Both the position numbers and the translations under genes were made by a program. From Symsagittifera roscoffensis (lineage: Eukaryota; Xenacoelomorpha; Acoela; Convolutidae): a DNA stretch of 64,000 nucleotides. Under the pieces are notes generated by a model. It was not told where the DNA came from and ran no database searches. It saw only the letters and a program-made list of their open reading frames with translations. Where the stretch lies: positions 32,724,141 through 32,788,140 of the forward strand of contig NC_087071.1 of the NCBI RefSeq assembly GCF_963678635.1, in the 5' to 3' direction. This document shows, piece by piece, positions 51,911 to 62,239 of this stretch (its first letter is position 1; each line of letters starts with the position of its first letter).

Positions 51911-52164
51911 CAGCGCAACTAATGTTGTTGTTGTGTTTTTCTCTCGTTCTCTGTCAAAATGGCCGTTTCAGCATTTCTCAGAAATGTGACGTCATCATTC
52001 GAATTTTTGAAATTTTAAAATACTAGAATATTCCAGCCCTCACCGTCTGGCCAAACGTTCCAATAACGCTCTTAGTTCTTAAAAACCACCAATCGGGAAG
52101 GCTTACTGCTAAAATTCCGAATTCTGCACAAATTGCATTTTGGCCATTCTGGTCGAATGTCACA
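51911..52164 (-). repeat. 5' LTR of element 2, outer 254 bp
   Basis: Near-identical direct partner of 35415-35668. On the minus strand it starts TGTGACATTCG at 52164. The LTR continues leftward beyond this shared part (the other copy is truncated). A conserved hairpin (TCCATC, loop, GATGGA; 51564-51578) lies at the same distance from the LTR start as in element 1. Confidence 0.85.
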
Positions 52165-52198
52165 GGAATAAAGAAACTATGCTGAATAACGTTTTTTT

Positions 52199-52425
52199 TT
52201 CGGACAGCCCGGAGTTGTACAAATACACTCATTGCGCCTACAGTAAACCGAGTTATCTTCTTTACGGAAATTCCATCATTATGTCGGAGGACGGAACACA
52301 ACAAGGTGATCTCTAGGCTCCACCGCTCTTTGCTGAAGCAATACAGACGCTTGCAAAAAAGCTTGAATCCAAAATAAACGTTTGGTATTTAGATGATGGA
52401 AACGTAGCCGACGACCACAAGGTGG
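52199..52425 (+). pseudogene. Fragment of a third, non-LTR-type reverse transcriptase
   Basis: One frame reads SYLLYGNSIIMSEDGTQQGD, then an in-frame TAG, then PPLFAEAIQTLAKKLES and VWYLDDGNVADD. These are RT motif B (TQQGD) and motif C (YLDD) with their usual spacing. The family differs from the RT of the non-LTR element at 56.6-61.4 kb, which has TTQGDPLAMAM and YADD. It begins about 35 bp beyond the end of the element 2 LTR. No other part of the gene is visible. Confidence 0.75.
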
Positions 52426-52459
52426 CGTGTCACGGAGCCGAACTCCCGAAAAATAAATT

Positions 52460-52540
52460 CGTTCCCGAATAGCCGAAAAATAAAGTCGTTCCCGGATAGC
52501 CGAAAAAAATATTCGTTCCCGGATAGCCGAAAAATATTTT
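52460..52540 (+). repeat. 27-bp tandem repeat, three units
   Basis: The unit CGTTCCCGGATAGCCGAAAA plus a variable A/T tail repeats at 52460, 52487 and 52514, with a partial unit before. It follows the RT fragment. The remaining sequence to 52904 is non-coding. Confidence 0.8.
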
Positions 52541-52904
52541 GAAAAAACTATTAAAGGCCCCCAAACTGAGGACCGAAATTAAGGGCCACCAACCGAAATT
52601 AAAAGGACAGTGAAGAGGCGGATCTAGGGTTTTCTCAAAAAGGGGGATGGGGCAAGTGTTTAAAAAAACAGGCCAAAAATGTTGTTTTTGGGATTTTTTT
52701 AAAAAAATTTAATTAAAAAATTGCTTTTTTCAGCGCTTGCTCCCATTGAAAATTAGTATATATTGAAAAATTTAAAGATTTGTCGCCCGAAAATGGATGT
52801 CACGAAAAACCCAAAGAGGAACCCTTTGGTTGGTGAGGGGGCCGCATCCCTGTAGTAGTCGGGCTTTTGTTTTTAAGTAGACTAAATTAACGCATTTTCT
52901 GAGA

Positions 52905-53254
52905 ATGCGTTAAAATTGTAAATTCAAACAAACGTTTTCGCACATTGTGTGCATCTTCAGGTTTTAAAAATTCTCAACTATCTGTACAAAATGATCTAAG
53001 ATCATAAAAAGTGTCACACACATCATTACTTTGAAAATTTTGAAAATTCACACAATCAAAACTTTACAAATATCACTGAAATTATGTAACAACTATTATG
53101 TAACATTTTAAAACATTTTGTCACAAATTTCTGAGAGTTTTCTTCATTTTTATTTTCACATTTTCGTTTTGTGGCTAATTTTTATGCTAACATGTAAGTT
53201 GTTTCAAAATTTTGTTGTTTTAGCCAGAATTTTTCGATTCTGGAACTACAGCCT
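52905..53254 (-). repeat. Terminal direct repeat (pLTR) of Penelope-like element, 3' copy
   Basis: About 350 bp matching 56011-56358 in the same orientation, from AATGCGTTAAAATTGTAA to TTTTCGATTCTGGAACTA. Penelope-like elements often carry such repeats because they insert as partial tandem copies. The ORF stop lies inside this repeat. Confidence 0.85.
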
Positions 53255-54826
53255 TAGTGTCAGCTCCCTACTTCTAAACTCGTCGCGCGTGTTAATTGCC
53301 GGTCTCTCTTTCCTAATGTGCAGCGCCTCTAATGTAAGTAATTTGATGCTTCTGGATGCCTGGTCGATTATTTTCCAATTAAATTCAGACTTACCACGCT
53401 CACTACCGCATTGCCTTAAATGCTGTCCAACTGGGGTATCCTCTTTTCGGTGTTCCTCAATCCTTGTGGTGAGATGTCGGACCGTTTGGCCAACATAGAT
53501 GGATTTGCACCCACAACATTCAAGTCTGTACACCACTATTGATTTCAGTTCACAGGAAAAGGAGGATTTTAGAGAGGGCATACAAGTTTTCAATTTCCTC
53601 GTCGTGAATATTATCAGCGCATTGGTGATATCGCGCACTTTTTTTGCTAATGTCTGACTGTGATTCCCCCTATATTGGACCATCAAGATGGGTGGTGAAT
53701 CACTGCCATAATCACAGGGCTTCTTTTTCTCAGCCATGTTCTTTTTGTTTTTGCCCTCGCTGATGATCTTTTCAAGGGCATGGGATGCAACCCGCGAAGA
53801 CCAACTTTCCGGATATTGGTTATCCAACCACTGCTCACGGTTGATTTTCATGGCTTTATCATATTCTTCCCATGTTGACGTACTGCGGAAAACCCGGTGA
53901 ACAGTTCCTTCAATCACACTTCTCTTGTACTGAAGGGGGGCGCAGCTTCTAAAATTGAGTATGGTACCTGTATCTGTTGGTTTTTGATACCACCCACAGC
54001 TAATTTTTCTGCTTTTGTCAATACTAATTTGTAAATCCAAAAATGCCAAAGTTCCGTTTGTGTTTGGTGTCTCTATTGTTAACTGTAAATTTGGATGCAG
54101 TAAGTTTGCAGCCCGTAGCACTTTTTCAGGATCACCCTTCACTGTTCTCATTATATCATCAACGTAACGGAGAAACAATTTAGATTGTTGCCCTGACTTA
54201 TTTTTCTCCCTTATTGCGATGCATTTTCGACAGTAACAGACGGTTTCACTCATATTTCGATACTCATCATCTGATATATCACCGCATTTTACGTGATACC
54301 AGTTCAAACAGCATTCACCTTCTACACCTTTTGACCTGTACGTGATTTTCTTATTGCACTCGGGACATATTCCGTGAAGATCTTTCTCGGGCAAAAACAT
54401 TTCGGGAATATACCTTGATACTGCAGTTTCGTACTGCTTCAGCCAAAGATTTGCTAAAATAACGGCAACAGATGCCCCCATTGCCAAACCATCTTTCTGA
54501 ACGTACCACGTTTCATTGCACTTGAAATGGACTTGACTAACTGCCATGTTTAACAGTCTCTTCATGGTTTTCCTAGCAATTGCTGGTGGTTCATCTTCGA
54601 TCTCACAAAGGGCCTCCCCGGGGACTTTACGATTTTTGAGATCCGATAGAAAGATGTCAATGTCGGCGAAAAAGTATGTCGCATTAAATTTATCCTTGAC
54701 GGGATGTTTAGGCCCTAATGCCAACACTTGTTGTACCCAATTTGATAATTCAACATCATCAAGAGCTCTTAACGAACCCTCACCTTGCTTCCCTAGAGGT
54801 CGGTCTTGCCTTTCTGATAGTTTCAT
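53246..54826 (-). pseudogene. Penelope-like RT with inserted PHD-like finger and GIY-YIG nuclease; RT motif A deleted
   Basis: A 526-codon open frame. It has an N-terminal segment, then an abrupt junction after ALCEIE (near 54597) to RKTMKRLLNM, motif B (GLAMGASVAVILANLWL), a cysteine-rich insert (CPEC, ECC, WYHVKCG, CYCRKC) fitting a C4HC3 PHD-type finger, motif C (LFLRYVDDIM), and a GIY-YIG domain (VVYRLECCGCKSIYVGQT, then TRIEEH). The other copy has about 610 bp at the junction, including RT motifs 1-2 (TPLRPVLS) and motif A (ISLDVKSLYTNVP). This copy therefore lacks the first catalytic Asp and should be inactive for reverse transcription although its frame is open. GIY-YIG residues appear intact. 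Confidence 0.88.
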
Positions 54827-55149
54827 TAGCTTCTTCTGATGGGTTTGACTTCAACGTTTTTCTCATCTGTCCTTGCCTTGTTTATCTCCGTTCTTAGAAG
54901 TTTTGTCTCAAAACTGTGTACCGCTTGGTTTGAAAACACCCCATTTTCCGGTACCCTGAACCTCAAAAAATCAAGTATAATGTCGTTTTCTAGACAAACT
55001 CTCAAAAATTTAACACGTTGGTGACAGTTGATAAATTTAACATATATGGACGCATAATCACGGACTAATTTCCAAATGAGTTTGTTTTTCAAAGTCCAAA
55101 TCAAGAATGAAGGTGGGAGTACAACTGTGCTCATTGGTTTGCAGGCCAC
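54826..55149 (-). pseudogene. N-terminal RT region of Penelope-like element 1
   Basis: A 107-codon open frame, starting MACKPMSTVVLP, just upstream of the RT ORF. Its stop and the next ATG overlap (TAATG). In the other copy the sequence before MKLS is in one frame with RT, so a frame change here is likely. A tract-like acceptor with a GTGAGT donor at the end of ORF1 (near 55196) could mark a short intron, but this is not established. Confidence 0.55.
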
Positions 55150-55195
55150 GAGGAATAAACCTCACGTGACACAAAGCAACTCAAATAACACAAGT

Positions 55196-55663
55196 TTAAC
55201 TCACCCTCTCCGTTGAAGCCTCCTCGTCAGTCCGACCGACAGTTGCTTCGCCTATGTTCACCAGTCTTTTTTTCTCCGCCCTCCTTCTCGATTGAGATTT
55301 CTTTTTCGTGTTTGAACGAAGCTTGGACAAGACAGCTGGCAGGTTGTCTTGGTGTTCGAACAGAATCATCAAAGACTTTAGCTCCAGCTGGACGTCCTGG
55401 TGCAGTGCCTGATATTCGTTGACCAGCTCCGTTCTTCTCTTCCTCTTTGAAATAAGACACTTTGTAATAGGAATGACAAGAATACCCGAGCTGATCAGCT
55501 GGTTCCTGATATCCGGTGTACCGTTTCTCTGACAGTATACAATTGCGCTGATATTTGTCAGTGTATTCAGGATTTCAGTCAATTCCTCTGCAGTGCAAGC
55601 TCTGAAATTGTTTGTGCGGTGGCTGTTGATAGAATTATTGATGATGTCGTGCCACACCACCAC
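55196..55663 (-). CDS. Small ORF1 of Penelope-like element, unknown function
   Basis: A 155-codon frame (MVVWHDIINNSIN onward) with a basic, coiled-coil-like C-terminal half (KSQSRRRAEKKR). It ends GGGTGAGTTAA, where GTGAGT could be a splice donor. The opposite-strand copy near 62240-62700 is recognisably the same sequence but frameshifted. Not recognised beyond this. It may bind nucleic acid given its charge. Confidence 0.55.
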   Translation of the reverse strand: MVVWHDIINNSINSHRTNNFRACTAEELTEILNTLTNISAIVYCQRNGTPDIRNQLISSGILVIPITKCLISKRKRRTELVNEYQALHQDVQLELKSLMILFEHQDNLPAVLSKLRSNTKKKSQSRRRAEKKRLVNIGEATVGRTDEEASTERVS

Positions 55664-56010
55664 TTGACGTTTTTCTGCTAGAGGTCACTGCAGAGTAGGC
55701 TTGCGAGGTTCCTCTGTGGGTTCGTGGTGTTCGGGTTTAACGAAAGTCCCGGAATAGCCAATATTAGGCAGAAATTGTTCTTTTTCCGGGTTGCTAAGTT
55801 GTTCCAGGCTGTGGTAGAGTGAGCTAGCTGCTACAATGTAGACCATTTCAATTCTAACATGGTAAAATATAAAAAGATTTTTTAACTAAAAAGATTTCTC
55901 CACTAAAACAAGGGAAAAATAAATTTAAAATTACGTCTCCTTGTAGGAGAGACTGTAATTGAGAATTGGCTCAACGCCGTAGGGTTTCAAAATTTTACAT
56001 CTAATTACTT
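55664..56010 (-). other. 5' untranslated region of Penelope-like element 1
   Basis: Shared, inverted, with 61905-62240. It includes a short hairpin-like ACGTCTCCTTGTAGGAGAGACTG segment near 55935. No gene is seen. Confidence 0.65.
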
Positions 56011-56358
56011 TGAAAATGCGTTAAAATTGTAATTTCAAACAAACGTTTTCGCACATTTTGTGCATCTTCAGGTTTTAAAAATTCTAAACTATCTGTACAA
56101 AATGATCAAAGATCATAAAAAGTGTCACATTACTTCAAAATTTTAAAAATTCAACCAATCAAAATTTTACAAATATCACTGAAATTATGTAACAACCATT
56201 ATGTAACATTTTAAAACATTTTGTCACAAATTTCTGAGAGTTTTCTTCATTTTTATTTTCACATTTTCGTTTTATGGCTAATTTTTATGCTAACATGTAA
56301 GTTGTTTCAAAGTTTTTTTGTTTTAGCCAGAATTTTTCGATTCTGGAACTATAGCCTC
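56011..56358 (-). repeat. Terminal direct repeat (pLTR) of Penelope-like element, 5' copy
   Basis: Matches 52905-53254. Just outside it (56360-56390) the minus strand reads Tyr-Cys-Arg-Lys-Cys-Ile-Ala, the end of the PHD-like finger. This is the remnant of an upstream tandem copy whose body has been deleted. Confidence 0.85.
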
Positions 56359-56575
56359 TTGGTGCGATGCATTTTCTGCAGTACCATTTTCGACCAATCA
56401 GATTGCAGCAAAAATCTTTGTATAGAATTCTCAATACAAAGCTCTAGCGCTAATTTACTATTTAATTTTACGGTAAGTGCACAAGCTGGATAGGTCCATA
56501 CCAGCGATATAAAAATGCATAAATATCAGCAATGAAGTCATAAATCAGCATTAAATGCATCGTCGTAATGTTAAT

Positions 56576-59206
56576 TTATCTTAGCCGTCCTTCCTCTACA
56601 ATAGCGCTTATGGAGTTGTCGATAAATTGAACTTTGCGTAGCGATCTGCAACCCCTTATACAAAGTATAGAGCTCCTCAGGAGCGCGAAGCTTATTTTAG
56701 TTCTTATGTAGTTTATAGATTCTGGATAGCTTTCTTGTCTTTTTTCACTGAGTTTTTCGGCTAATCGCTGCATCGTCCGCGTGGCTGTTGGAGCAGCGCC
56801 ACCGGTGCATCCAAAAGTAGCGGACAGAAGCTACTCTGTTCTACGTTTAAAAATCTTTGTTGATATTTGGAGTTCTTCAGCGTTTCGTGGTTTTTGTATG
56901 CATCCTTATGCAGTTTTCGCGATGTTTTGGCATGGTGTTGAAAGTTTTCACATCAAATAAAGCGCGGCTGAATCGTGAAACCCAGAGTCTGTTTGCCTTA
57001 ATGTCAAGTCGTGCCTCATCTTCAGTTGTATTTGAATTGTTGACAAAGCTTTCGCCTTGCAACGGCTGAAGTTTCGGCTTAATCTCGACGTCATGGCAAA
57101 CCTCTTTCATGAGGTTGGCGAATGTGTCTCTAATTTCGTTGTGTCTTATGTGTGTATAACCACCCTTTGCACAGTGAAGCGCATGTGTCAAGTTAAAATT
57201 AGCACCACATGCACATGTGAGTGGGGTTTAGCACCACATGCACGTATCTTAAGTAAATATCATCTCTGAATTCTGATTTATTCAGGTTGAAGTTGTATCT
57301 GCTCATTGGTAAAGCATTGAGCCAGTTAGAGGCTCCCTTTTCAGAGGCCAGGTCGATTGCGTTTTTGTCTGTTTCTTTTAAGGAGTTAATGAGGGTTGTT
57401 TTTTTTCGATTTGTTCTATCAGTTTTCAATTTTGTGATTTTCGTACATATTTTTTCGTGTTGTGTTACTGCTGTAATAGGATCTTGAGATTTCAGTACTA
57501 TTGATGTTTCGTTAGACCATTCTAGGTAGTTTTCATGATAGGATGGCAGCTTGATGTTAATTCCACCCATTTTAAAGGGTTAGGAAGATATTTCACGGAA
57601 CTGGGGGTTCAAAGTGTCTTTACCGACTAGGTTAGGTAATAAGTGTTCTTTGATAATGTTTTCACATATTTCTAGGCGTTGTCCTGGCAAGAAAAGAAAG
57701 CTTTTCTTGAACTCCTGTAGCATAGCAGGCATAAACGTTTTGAGGGGAGGTTTTAGCGATTTTCGTTAGTTTTTTCGAAATATTGATTTCTCATTCTGTT
57801 GAAATTCGAGGAACTTTTACATTCAAATTCTGTTCCTATTACTGAACCAAGCACTCGCGCTCCTGTCTTTATAGTGATTCCTGTATTTGCGTAGATTTTC
57901 TGAGCTTCACCGAGTTTTACATCCTTGACAATGAGTTGGCATTTGGATGCTTTCACGTTTACTCAGTGATACAAATTTATCGAGAACGGTTCGTAGATTG
58001 CTTAATTTACCGACTGCGTTTCCGTCGTCTGCGTACCATTTCTGGGTTACATCGTCTACTGATAAAAATTTTATGAGGGGTATTATGGCTAGACCGCACA
58101 TGGCCATTGCTAGTGGATCCCCTGGGTTGTCCCTTCTTGAGAGTAGATTGTTTTTTTGTTAACGAACAGTTTGGATGGATTGGAGTAGGAGTTCTTAATT
58201 GCTGTTAAAAGAGAAGGGCAGGTATTTTTGATGTTTTTCAATGCCAGCTTTCGTTTCAGCGAGTTGAAAGCGTTTTCGGCATCTATCAGTAAAACAGCAT
58301 TGGCGGAAGTTTTGCTGTATTGATCTCTTAGCGTGTGGATCGCATATTCAATGCCACATTTTTGTCCTAGGCAGAGTTGATAGTTCGAACCGATTGACAT
58401 GAGTTCGTTTTTTAGGCATTTGGTTATTGTTCGCCCTATTATCATACGCATAACTTCTCCTATGCCTATGGGTCTTACCCCTGGATTCTTATCTAAGGGT
58501 ATTAATCTGCATGCGTTATATGTTTCCATTAAGTCTGGATTTAGTTCTTCGGTGGCCAATTTGTTGGCAATTCTAGCAATTGTTTTTGAAATCTCAACTG
58601 ATTGTTGCCCGAAGTGTGTTAAAATACGTCTCCATTCATTTTCATCGAGGCCAGATGGTCCATGCAATCCGTGCGTTCTCATGGCTGCCTTCTTGATTTG
58701 TTGACCGTTTATCTGATCAAATATCGATGGATGGAAAGAAATTGTTTCGTTTGAGACTGGTGTAATACAGTTCTCATCAATTGGTTTAGATGGTGGGTGT
58801 ATCTCTATGAGAGTCTGTTCTACTGTCTTACCTTTGACAATCTCGTCGAGCGAAAGAACGCCTTTAGATGTCTCTGTTAGTTTTGCAATTGCGCTTGATA
58901 TTTTTTCAGTATTCATTAGTTTGTTGAACTGTTGTGTTTCAGTTTCAATTTGTCTTCTACTTCCTTTCAACGAGCACATTTGCAGCGCCTTTCTTTCGTT
59001 AAATAGTCCATCCAAGTCTCCGCCTTGCCATTGCTTAAGTCGCCTTGCTATTGTTTTGGATAAAGATCCATCATTTTCGGACTTTGTTTAGCACAGTAAT
59101 AAGTGTGGAAAAATCATTGCTGCGTGCATTGCGAAGGTATTTTCGTTGTTTTCTATTAGGCTGTTCAAAGTTCTATTGAGGGTTTCAATGAAGTTATAAC
59201 CAACTT
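56576..59206 (-). pseudogene. Non-LTR retroelement copy B: RT and C-terminal nuclease, frameshifted
   Basis: Minus-strand pieces: N-terminal region with LNSLIENNENYF and GLFNERKALQMC; RT with HGPSGLDENEWRR, GVRPIGIGEVMRM, motif A VLLIDAENAFNSL, motif B EGTTQG, motif C YADDGNAVG; a C-terminal region with a CCHC-type finger (CMWC, HALHC) and an EARLDIKANRLWVSR stretch followed by FDVK, resembling the restriction-like nuclease of R2-type elements; then YIRTKISFALLRSSI. Frame breaks occur near 58110 (one C fewer than copy A), near 57960 and near 57190, and there is a TAA where copy A has Lys near 59090. Nuclease identity is inferred. Confidence 0.82.
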
Positions 59207-60353
59207 TATTTTTCTTGCTGTGTTACTGCTGTAATAGGATTGAGATTCCAGTACTAGTGATGTTTCCTTAGACCATTCTAGGCAGCTTTCATGATCGGAT
59301 GGCAGCTTGATATTAAGTCCACCCATTTTAAAGGTTAAGGAAGATATTTCACGGAACTGGGAGTTTAAAGTGTCTTTACCGACTAGGTTAGGTAATAGTT
59401 GTTCTTTGATAATATTTTCACATATTTCTAAGTTTATCATAGTGCTAGGCGTTGTCCTGGCAAGAAATGAAAGCTTTTCTTGAACTCCTTTAGCGTAGCA
59501 GGCATAAACTTTTTGAGGGGAGGTTTTAGCGATTTTCGTTAGTTTTTTCAAAATTTTGATTTCCTCATTCTGTTGAAATTCGAGGAACTTTTTTACATTC
59601 AGATTCTGTTCCTATTACTGAACCAAGCACTCGCGCTCCTGCCTTTATAGTGATTCCTATATTTGTGTAGATTTTCTGAGCTTCACCGAGTTTTTCATCC
59701 TTGACAATGAGTTGGCATTTGGATGCTTTCACGTGGTAGCAGAAAAATTTACCCAGTGATACAAATTTATCGAGAACGGTTCGTAGATTGCTTAATTTAC
59801 CGACTGCGTTTCCGTCGTCTGCGTACATTTCTGGGTTACATCGTCTACTGATAAAAGTTTTATGAGGGTTATTATGGCTAGACCATACATGGCCATTGCT
59901 AGTGGATCCCCCTGGGTTGTCCCTTCTTGAGAGTAGATTGTTTTTTTGTTAACGAACAGTTTGGATGGATTGGAGTAGGAGTTCTTAATCTTTGTTAAAA
60001 GAGACGGGCAGGTATTTTGCAATTGCGCTCGATATTTTTCCAGTATTCATTAGTTTGTTGAACTGTTGTGCTTCAGTTTCAAATTTTCTTCTACTTCCTT
60101 TCAACAAGCACATTTGCAGCGCCTTTCTTTCGTTAAATAGTCCATCCAAGTATCCGCCTTGCCATTGCTTATGTCGCCCTGCTATTGTTTTGAATAAAGA
60201 ACCATCTTTTTCGGACTTTGTTTTGCACAGTAATAGGTGTGGAAAAATCATTGCTGCGTGCATTGCGAAGTAATTTTCGTTGTTTTCTATTAGGCTGTTC
60301 AAAGTTCTATTGAGGGTTTCAATGAAGTTATAACCAACTTTATTTTTTGACAA
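59165..60353 (-). pseudogene. Non-LTR retroelement copy A: RT with internal deletion
   Basis: Same protein as copy B. After KISSAIAKY the sequence jumps at about 60017 to CPSLLTKIK, a loss of about 655 bp that includes motif A; the junction has TTTTG microhomology. Motifs B (EGTTQGDPLAMAM) and C (YADDGNAVG) are present. The C-terminal region is cut at about 59207, where copy B begins directly, so the two are fused head to tail. Confidence 0.8.
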
Positions 60354-60560
60354 AATCAGAAAGACCGGTCTTTAGTGGACCATTTCGGTGTATATTTTCC
60401 TGGTGGTTTCTATGAGTTCTGGACAGGGTCTTGACCATGGGTCTTGCATTGTTCTAGGTTTTATAGTGGAAGACTCTCCTGAGTTTTGTGAGTGTGGGGC
60501 AGTGGAAGGGTGAGGGTGCATTTGGGGGAGCGTGGTTGTAGCTAGGGTTGGGGGATTGCA

Positions 60561-60743
60561 TTAATGCTTGTCCTTAGCTGAATGAAATTGGGAGGTGCAG
60601 CGATGACAACTGAAATTGTCATAGTGATCACTGCTGCGGGCTAGGCCATATTTTACATGCATGTGGCCTGGGCATGTGAAGCACCAAACACCTCCGCCTC
60701 GCAGGCTGTTTTTACAAATAAAGCAGTGTGTTTGAGTAGCCAT
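60561..60743 (-). CDS. PHD-like zinc finger ORF of the non-LTR element
   Basis: A 60-codon frame: HCFICKN, WCFTCPGHMHVKYGLA, FSCHRC. This fits a C4HC3 PHD-type finger except that the cysteine expected after His-x-x is Tyr. It lies in the same frame as the RT ORF (TAA at 60561, then a proline-rich stretch to another TAA near 60372), and 25 bp after the SGNH ORF. It may have been part of a longer ORF. PHD fingers bind histone tails in known proteins; that role here is speculative. Confidence 0.65.
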   Translation of the reverse strand: MATQTHCFICKNSLRGGGVWCFTCPGHMHVKYGLARSSDHYDNFSCHRCTSQFHSAKDKH

Positions 60744-60767
60744 TTTAGTAAGGACGGCGGTGTCAAG

Positions 60768-61379
60768 TTAGCGAGAGAATTTATAGATTAAATTTGCAAG
60801 AAATTTTGTAAAGAAATCCTTACCGTAGAACGAGAAATGGATGCCATCACGGCAGAACATTTGAGGGGCTAGACTTAGGTTGAGGTTAGGTGAACTAAAA
60901 AGTGTATGGGGGTGTACAAATCTATTTATCAAATTAAACAGCACATGATTATGAATATAAATTTTGCGGTTTACTTCGGAATTATTACAGTTCTGAATTG
61001 TTTTGGGGATGATCAGTGTCTTGGGCTGAAACTTGGTAGTGACGAAGTTAATCAAGTTTTTCCACTGCTGTTCTAATTCTTGTGGATGCAGCCTGTTGTC
61101 ATTGTATCCACCAATTATTGTTACTGTATTTAGGCGCTTTGGTCTGTATTGCAAAACTGTTTAAAACAGATCATGAAGCGTTGCGCCGCGGTAGGAGTGA
61201 ATTGTTGATTTTACTAGAGTTGGTTTGATATACTTGGTCCTTGAAGTCTCGATAAATAGTTTCTGTGAGAACTCAGGGATGCGTCTTGCCTGGAATTGCG
61301 GCATCAATCTGAAACACAGACACACAGACAACTGGGGCGAGAAAGGAAGCTCTTTGGGGTGATTTATGAATACTTTCAC
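60768..61379 (-). pseudogene. SGNH-like esterase domain of the non-LTR element
   Basis: Two open pieces in one frame, separated by an in-frame TAA (61161-61163). The first ends TIHSYRGATLHDLF (block II-like). The second has VTIIGGYNDNR (block III, GxND) and CRDGIHFSFYGKDFF (block V, Asp and His). The block I region reads Glu-Thr-Ser instead of Gly-Asp-Ser, keeping only Ser. Esterase-like domains are known in ORF1 of several LINE families. It lies upstream of the PHD ORF and RT, giving the order SGNH, PHD, RT, nuclease. Confidence 0.7.
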
Positions 61380-61904
61380 TTAGGGTTTAAAATTGCTGAG
61401 GCAGAGGCGATGAAAAAAAAAGAAAAAAAAAGAAAGGGAAACGTCACTCGCCTACGGCTGGGACGGCGAAATTTGGTAAGATAACCAGAAGAGGAAGGCC
61501 CAGCGCGCATATGATATGAAACACAAGCAGTAAATTTGAACAAAGAAAGACTATTAAATAAGTTTATCACAACAATTAGGCTAATTTAGGCTGAGATTTT
61601 ACTGATGATGACTTTTTGTCGAAAACGTTTTATGCAACATTGATGTTTTTCCCAATATCAATTCAATGAGACTAAAAGTATTAGCCAATCAAATCTCTTG
61701 AAAATGTTCGAATTTTGTTAGCTAACAGTCTGCAAAATTTTGAGGCACATTTTTGTCCACTCAAAATGCGTCTCAATTTAGTGACAAGTTTTCTGATTTA
61801 ATTTAATAAGAACCGGAGGTATTTAGTTTTTCCAGCTATCCGGCAATGCGGCTCCGTGGGTACGCACCGACCACAATATAGTGCTCCGAGAAAATACTTA
61901 GATG
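61380..61904. other. Non-coding spacer between the non-LTR and second Penelope-like elements
   Basis: No supported gene. A-rich near 61410-61440. Confidence 0.5.
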
Positions 61905-62239
61905 TGTGAAATTTTGGAACCCTACGGCGTTGAGCCAATTCTCGATTACAGTCTCTCCTTTATGGAGACGTAATTTCACATTTATTCCTCTTTTTTACCG
62001 GAAAAATTTTTTAAGAGGAAAAATCTTTTTGTATTTTACCATGTTAGAATTGAAATTTTCTACATTGTAGCGGCTAGCTCTCTCTACCACAGCCTGGAAC
62101 AGCTTAGCAACCCGGAAAAAGAACAATTTCTGCCTAATATTGGCTATTCCGGGACTTTCCTTAAACCCGAACACCACGAACCCACAGAGGAACCTCGCAA
62201 GCCTACGCTGCAGGGCACCTCTAGCAGAAAAACGTCAAA

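Larger units (their letters stand above)
35415..52164 (-). mobile_element. Element 2: degenerate relative of element 1
   Basis: On the minus strand: 5' LTR and leader (52164-48295), gag (48294-46640), pol with macrodomain-like end (46612-38698), spacer, a short ORF2 (38307-36195), 3' UTR, polypurine tract and partial 3' LTR. Gene order and motifs follow element 1. Coding regions are interrupted by roughly eight stops or frameshifts. Protein similarity to element 1 is high in pol and low in gag and ORF2, so this is a separate lineage and not a recent copy. Confidence 0.88.
52905..56358 (-). mobile_element. Penelope-like element 1
   Basis: Minus-strand order: terminal repeat (56358-56011), 5' region, small ORF1 (55663-55196), N-terminal RT part (55149-54826), RT plus GIY-YIG ORF (54826-53246), terminal repeat (53254-52905). 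RT fused to a C-terminal GIY-YIG nuclease is the hallmark of this class. A second copy on the opposite strand (61905-64000) shares the 5' region and ORF. Confidence 0.88.

Noticed and set aside
54200-54390. Cysteine-rich insert in the Penelope RT as a selenoprotein-like or CCHC knuckle region
   Set aside because: No in-frame TGA is present, and the cysteine and histidine spacing fits PHD better than CCHC.
60372-61379. Four in-frame TAA codons in the SGNH-PHD-RT frame as a sign of TAA reassignment or readthrough
   Set aside because: At a comparable TAA near 59090 the sister copy has AAA (Lys), and the intact large ORFs show no internal TAA. Ordinary mutation of a dead element explains it better.
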